From JAJRXR01 sp044439985 (GTDB taxonomy: Bacteria > Planctomycetota > Phycisphaerae > Phycisphaerales > UBA1924): a stretch of DNA of 9,000 bases. Shown piece by piece: positions 6,143-9,000 of the stretch (positions are counted from its first letter, which is position 1; each line of letters starts with the position of its first letter). Both the position numbers and the translations under genes were made by a program. The stretch spans positions 1-9,000 of the forward strand of contig JBITAG010000293.1 of the NCBI GenBank assembly GCA_044439985.1, written 5' to 3'. The notes below the pieces were generated by a model, which worked only from the letters and a program-made list of their open reading frames with translations, made no database searches and was not told where the DNA came from.

Positions 6143-7051
6143 TCAGGGCGCGGGCGTGTCCGGGGTTGACAGGGCGGGGAGGGGGATTTCGGGGTCCCAG
6201 CGGAGCCAGGCGTCGGGGGGCTCGGACTCGAGGGGGAAGGTGGCGCCGGGGGGAGCGGGGTCGCCGGTGCGGTCGGGTGTGGCGAAGGCGATGGCGCCGG
6301 AGATCACCGATTCGAGGGAGTCGGCGCGGACGGAGAGGCCGGCGAAGAGGCCGAAGTCGGCGGAGATGCCGGAGGTGTTCCAGAAGCGGGTGCGTTCGCG
6401 GATGAGGGGGGTGTAGTCGGAATCGATGGTGGCGTGGATGATGACGCCGGTCGCGTCGGGGGCGAGCCGGGTGTGGACGATGCGCCCGACGGGGATGTCG
6501 CGGTAGGTGACGGGCGAGCCGACGCTGAGTGAGCCGAGACGGGGCGCCTGGAGGCGGACGAGAAAGTCATCGGACGCGGCGCGAGCGGCGAGGACGGGAG
6601 GGGCGTCGAGACCGACAAAGGTGTCGGCGGGCGGAGCGTCTTCAGGCCCGGGGAGGAGGGCGATGTATTGCGGGCCGACAAGGGTGTCGAGCCCGCTGAT
6701 GCGTTCGAGGCTGACCTCGGGGCGGACGATCCAGAAGACGGCGCCGCGGTTGGCGAGGCTGGCGGCGTCGGGGGTGAGTTCGGCGGTGATGTTCACGTGC
6801 TGGCGGTCGGGTGCGAGGGAGAGCGCGGTGATGGCGCCGACTCGGAGCCCGCGGTAGACGATGGCGTCGCCGACGCGGGCGCCATCGGCGTTGGCGAAGC
6901 GGATGGTGATGAGGTGACCGCGGCTCTGAAAGCCCTGCCAGGCGACGGCGATGATGAGGGCGAGGACGACAAGGGGGACGAGCCAGGCGGGGTTGAAGCG
7001 GCGCCTGCGGACGAGGCGCGCGGTGGGGATGGGGGCTTCGGGCTGGGTCAT
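6143..7051 (-). CDS. pqiB: PqiB-like MCE-domain protein with two MCE domains, 302 aa
   Basis: An inner-membrane-anchored MCE protein thought to form part of a lipid-conducting channel across the envelope. Residues 1-21 are cytoplasmic and Arg-rich (RRRRF), and 22-39 are the single membrane anchor. MCE domain 1 spans about 46-136 (RFANADGARVGDAIVYRGLRVG near 51-72, ending GPQYIALLPG). MCE domain 2 spans about 162-258 (LGSLSVGSPVTYRDIPVGRI near 172-191, ending SVISGAIAFATP). A Pro-rich tail follows. E. coli PqiB has three MCE domains and about 546 residues; MlaD has one. The start overlaps the pqiA stop by ATGA (7048-7051), so translation is probably coupled, and a weak AGGA lies upstream inside pqiA. 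No pqiC lipoprotein gene follows: the next gene is the unrelated repeat protein. Some Phycisphaerae-like genomes may carry only this short form, which is my inference. Confidence 0.9.
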   Translation of the reverse strand: MTQPEAPIPTARLVRRRRFNPAWLVPLVVLALIIAVAWQGFQSRGHLITIRFANADGARVGDAIVYRGLRVGAITALSLAPDRQHVNITAELTPDAASLANRGAVFWIVRPEVSLERISGLDTLVGPQYIALLPGPEDAPPADTFVGLDAPPVLAARAASDDFLVRLQAPRLGSLSVGSPVTYRDIPVGRIVHTRLAPDATGVIIHATIDSDYTPLIRERTRFWNTSGISADFGLFAGLSVRADSLESVISGAIAFATPDRTGDPAPPGATFPLESEPPDAWLRWDPEIPLPALSTPDTPAP

Positions 7052-7659
7052 GCGGCGGGGTCCTGCCAGATGGCCTTGGGGTCGAAGGCGGTGGAGGCGA
7101 GCATGGAGAGGACAACGACGGCGGTGAATGCGAGGACGCCGGGCCCCGGGTGAACCTCGACCCAGTCACCGAGCTTGACGGCGGCGATGAGGGTGGCGAC
7201 GAGGAGCACGTCGAGCATGCCCCACCGACCGAGCCACTCGACGGCGCGGTAGGTGAGGGCCTGGCGTCGGGGGTGGAGGGCGAGGTCACCGGCGCAGAGG
7301 GTGAGCATGGCGCCGAGCTTGCCGAGGGGGGCGACGACGGAGCCGAGGAGCACGACGGCGCCGACGAGGATCTGGCCGGAGGCGAAGAGGGAGACCATGC
7401 CGGACCAGACGGTGGAGGTGTTGGTGTGACCCATCTCTCGGATGCTGATGACGGGGAGGAGGATGGCGAAGGGGTAGAGGAGGAGGGCGGCGAGGCAGAG
7501 GGCGACGACGGTTGAGGCGCTGCGCCGCGGGCTGTCGACGCTGAGCGGGGCCCGGCAGCGTTGGCAGATGGCCCGCTTGTTGGGTGGCGTCTGCGGTAGC
7601 TTCTGGATGAGGCCGCAGGCGTGGCAGGCGGAGAGGGATGTCGCGTCCGTCGCGGGCAT
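7048..7659 (-). CDS. pqiA: PqiA-family membrane protein, single domain, 203 aa
   Basis: An integral inner-membrane protein that partners MCE proteins in the PqiAB/LetAB-type envelope transport systems. Residues 12-35 are a zinc ribbon with two cysteine pairs, CHAC (C12, C15) and CQRC (C32, C35). Four membrane segments follow at about 51-72, 95-117, 147-164 and 174-190. Between the second and third lies the family's conserved RAVEWLGRWGMLDVLLVA block (near 138-155). E. coli PqiA and LetA carry two such domains in about 420 residues; this has one. The ATG at 7657-7659 is preferred over the adjacent TTG (7660-7662) as it needs no unusual start codon. There is no visible Shine-Dalgarno. A -10-like TAGACT (7666-7671) ends 6 bases before the ATG, so the mRNA could be leaderless. 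The pqiB start overlaps its stop. The family assignment is firm; the cargo is unknown. Confidence 0.92.
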   Translation of the reverse strand: MPATDATSLSACHACGLIQKLPQTPPNKRAICQRCRAPLSVDSPRRSASTVVALCLAALLLYPFAILLPVISIREMGHTNTSTVWSGMVSLFASGQILVGAVVLLGSVVAPLGKLGAMLTLCAGDLALHPRRQALTYRAVEWLGRWGMLDVLLVATLIAAVKLGDWVEVHPGPGVLAFTAVVVLSMLASTAFDPKAIWQDPAA

Positions 7660-7681
7660 CAACGGAGTCTAGTTGTGGATC

Positions 7682-7739
7682 GGGGGGAGGGGGTTGCAGG
7701 GCGCGAGGGGGGGAGCGACGGGCGGGGGGCGGAAGGGGG
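7682..7739 (+). other. Run of G tracts with G-quadruplex potential
   Basis: The gap between pqiA and the pseudopilin-like gene carries G tracts at 7682-7687, 7689-7693, 7699-7701 and 7707-7713, with loops of 1, 5 and 5 bases. Further tracts lie at 7720-7722, 7724-7729 and 7735-7739. The first four fit the usual G3+N1-7 quadruplex pattern. They lie on the strand that is template for both flanking minus-strand genes. In such G-skewed DNA this may be compositional. Confidence 0.4.
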
Positions 7740-7786
7740 CGCGGGCGTCGGGTCCGGGACGGGCTTCCGCGGGGGGGCGGGGCGGT

Positions 7787-8713
7787 TCAGGGGAAGACGA
7801 GGGGCGGGTCGTCGTCGGTGGAGCGACCGGAGAAGAACTGGTTGGAGGCGTTCTCGTGGTCGGCGAGGATGGCGCCGGTCGGGGCTGATTGATAGCCGAG
7901 CTGGTCGAGGGTCATGGACTCGACGTGGCCGTCGCAGAAGCTGGCGTTGGTCTTCCCGGTGTGGCGAGCGTGTGGCGCGGAGCGGTGTTGCGGGGCGCGG
8001 TTCCGTCGATCGGCGTAGTCGGCGCCATCGACGAGGCGGGGTGGATCGAGGGCGTAGCCGTGTCCGCCTTCGGCGGTGAGGTTGGGGTGGCGGGCGCCGT
8101 CGGGGCGGTTGGGGGTGCGGTCGGCTTCGGGTTTGCCGGCGGCGGTGCCGAGGGAGTCGGCGGCGAGGAGGGTCATGGCGGTGTGGAGTGAGCTGGCGCG
8201 GATGGGGAAGTTGATGAAGCCGTCGTCGGGGTTGTTGTTGACGAAGCGGGTGTTGCCGAGGAAGTGGTGGTTGTAGCCGTAGGCGTAGTTGCGGGTGGAG
8301 GTCCAGTCGGGGGCGTTGGGGCAGAGGAAGACCTCGGAGCCGTCGACCTGGATGCTGTGTTCGTCGGCGGGATCGGGGCTGGGGCGGGCGTAGGCGTCGA
8401 AGCCGGCGGCGGCGCCGATGACGGCGAACCAGCGTGGGCGGTATTGGTCGCCGTTGCCGAGGGAGTAGACGTTGCGTGAGTCGTCGGGGTAGCGGCCGGG
8501 CTGGGCGGGGGCGGAGATGTCCTTGTTGTCCACGGCGTAGATCTGCCAGCCGAGGGCGACCTGGCGCATGCGGGAGGCGCAGATGAGGTTGCGAGCGCTG
8601 GCGCGGGCGCTGCCGAGGGCGGGGAGGAGGACGCCGATGAGGACGGCGATGATGGCGATGACGACGAGGAGCACGATGAGGGAGAAGGCGCGTAGGTAGG
8701 CTGGGCGCGACAT
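7787..8713 (-). CDS. Pseudopilin-like protein with H-X9-DG motif, 308 aa
   Basis: An inner-membrane protein of the type IV pilin/type II secretion pseudopilin fold, of the large planctomycete class with an H-X9-DG C-terminal region. Residues 1-9 are a short basic leader; 10-33 are the hydrophobic helix (FSLIVLLVVIAIIAVLIGVLLPAL) continuing to about 45. The C-terminal region has H251 followed exactly nine residues later by D261-G262, then HVESM. Two residues depart from the usual signal: the position before the cleavage site is Ala9 rather than Gly, and the fifth mature residue is Val (codon GTG) rather than Glu (GAG or GAA). The middle contains FLCPNAP (129-135) and ADSLG (185-189), typical of this class. 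The ATG at 8711-8713 overlaps the stop of the LuxR-type regulator (TGATG), with no clear ribosome site of its own, so coupled translation is likely. Exact role unknown; such proteins are numerous in planctomycete genomes. Confidence 0.92.
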   Translation of the reverse strand: MSRPAYLRAFSLIVLLVVIAIIAVLIGVLLPALGSARASARNLICASRMRQVALGWQIYAVDNKDISAPAQPGRYPDDSRNVYSLGNGDQYRPRWFAVIGAAAGFDAYARPSPDPADEHSIQVDGSEVFLCPNAPDWTSTRNYAYGYNHHFLGNTRFVNNNPDDGFINFPIRASSLHTAMTLLAADSLGTAAGKPEADRTPNRPDGARHPNLTAEGGHGYALDPPRLVDGADYADRRNRAPQHRSAPHARHTGKTNASFCDGHVESMTLDQLGYQSAPTGAILADHENASNQFFSGRSTDDDPPLVFP

Positions 8714-9000
8714 CAGGTCACGCGGGGGGGACGGGCGCTTCCGATGAAGAGGGCGATTAGTTCGGCGCGGCTGGAGACTTCGAAGTGACGGTAGAGGGCG
8801 GTGACGTGCTCGTGGACGGTGGGGCGCGAGATGCCGAGGGTCTTGGCGATCTGCTTCTCGGCGTCGCCGTCGAGAAGGAGGTCGAGGACCTCGCGCTGGC
8901 GGGGTGTGAGGCGGAGGAGGCCGGGTTCGCCGGCGGCGGCGAGTTCGGCGCCGATCATGTCCCCCACTTCCTTGTGGAGGAGATTGACCAGGGCGACGTC
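8713..9000 (-). CDS. LuxR-type HTH regulator, 5' part beyond the window edge
   Basis: C-terminal 95 residues of a transcriptional regulator. The HTH covers about residues 30-85 of the visible part: LTPRQREVLDLLLDGDAEKQIA, the recognition region GISRPTVHEHVTALYRHF, and VSSRAELIALF. This EKQIA/TVHEHV variety is common in planctomycete LuxR-type proteins that have a PAS- or GAF-like sensor in front. A GTG at 8967 could open an 84-residue protein, but the frame stays open to base 9000 with sensible sequence (DVALVNLLHKE), so the gene most likely continues to the right. No receiver or sensor domain is visible in this window. Its TGA stop shares a base with the ATG of the pseudopilin-like gene. The signal it responds to cannot be told from here. 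Confidence 0.9.
   Translation of the reverse strand, partial: DVALVNLLHKEVGDMIGAELAAAGEPGLLRLTPRQREVLDLLLDGDAEKQIAKTLGISRPTVHEHVTALYRHFEVSSRAELIALFIGSARPPRVT

Noticed and set aside
4684..6405. Plus-strand open frame of 573 codons antisense to the NxxGxxxF-repeat gene
   Set aside because: Gly/Val/Asp/Glu-rich translation produced by the skewed composition; the minus strand has a signal peptide, repeats and a sorting tail.
8713..8967. Complete 84-residue LuxR-type protein starting at GTG 8967
   Set aside because: The frame continues open to the window edge with plausible coding sequence, and no separate ribosome site favours the GTG.

Overview
The window is a high-GC bacterial chromosome segment, most likely from a planctomycete of the Phycisphaerae type. 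This rests on a combination of families rather than one marker: an exported NxxGxxxF-repeat protein ending in a 'VPAPSG - hydrophobic - RRRR' sorting signal, a pseudopilin-like protein with an exact H-X9-DG motif, a LuxR-type HTH of the '(A/S)EKQ(I/V)A' kind, and a short stand-alone relative of the LigD phosphoesterase domain. There are ten supportable genes, no RNA genes, no CRISPR and no insertion sequence. No gap between genes exceeds 190 bases. Bases 1-118 hold only a weak hairpin (53-57 with 65-69).

Left part (119-1897): two minus-strand genes, an unrecognised 148-residue protein and a 132-residue LigD-N-like protein, lie divergent to a plus-strand TPR lipoprotein.

Centre (1924-4685): this is the best-defined unit. 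A good sigma70-like -35 and a 14-bp perfect palindrome precede an ArsR HTH-methyltransferase fusion. A hairpin-rich 186-base gap follows, then ahcY (S-adenosylhomocysteine hydrolase), then a strong intrinsic terminator. The fusion probably senses S-adenosylhomocysteine or SAM through its methyltransferase fold and controls itself, and perhaps ahcY, through the palindrome. That control is inferred from layout and from the known SahR-type regulators.

Right part (4705-9000, all minus strand): an incomplete LuxR-type regulator runs in from the right edge and overlaps (TGATG) a pseudopilin-like gene that has lost the Glu5 position. After a G-rich gap comes a compact pqiA-pqiB pair (ATGA overlap) for an envelope MCE system, with one PqiA domain and two MCE domains. 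The NxxGxxxF surface protein comes last and converges on ahcY at the terminator.

Across the window the plus strand is richer in G than C whichever strand is coding. Plus-strand genes favour G-ending codons and minus-strand genes C-ending ones. This suggests the plus strand is the leading strand and makes many long antisense open frames that are not genes.
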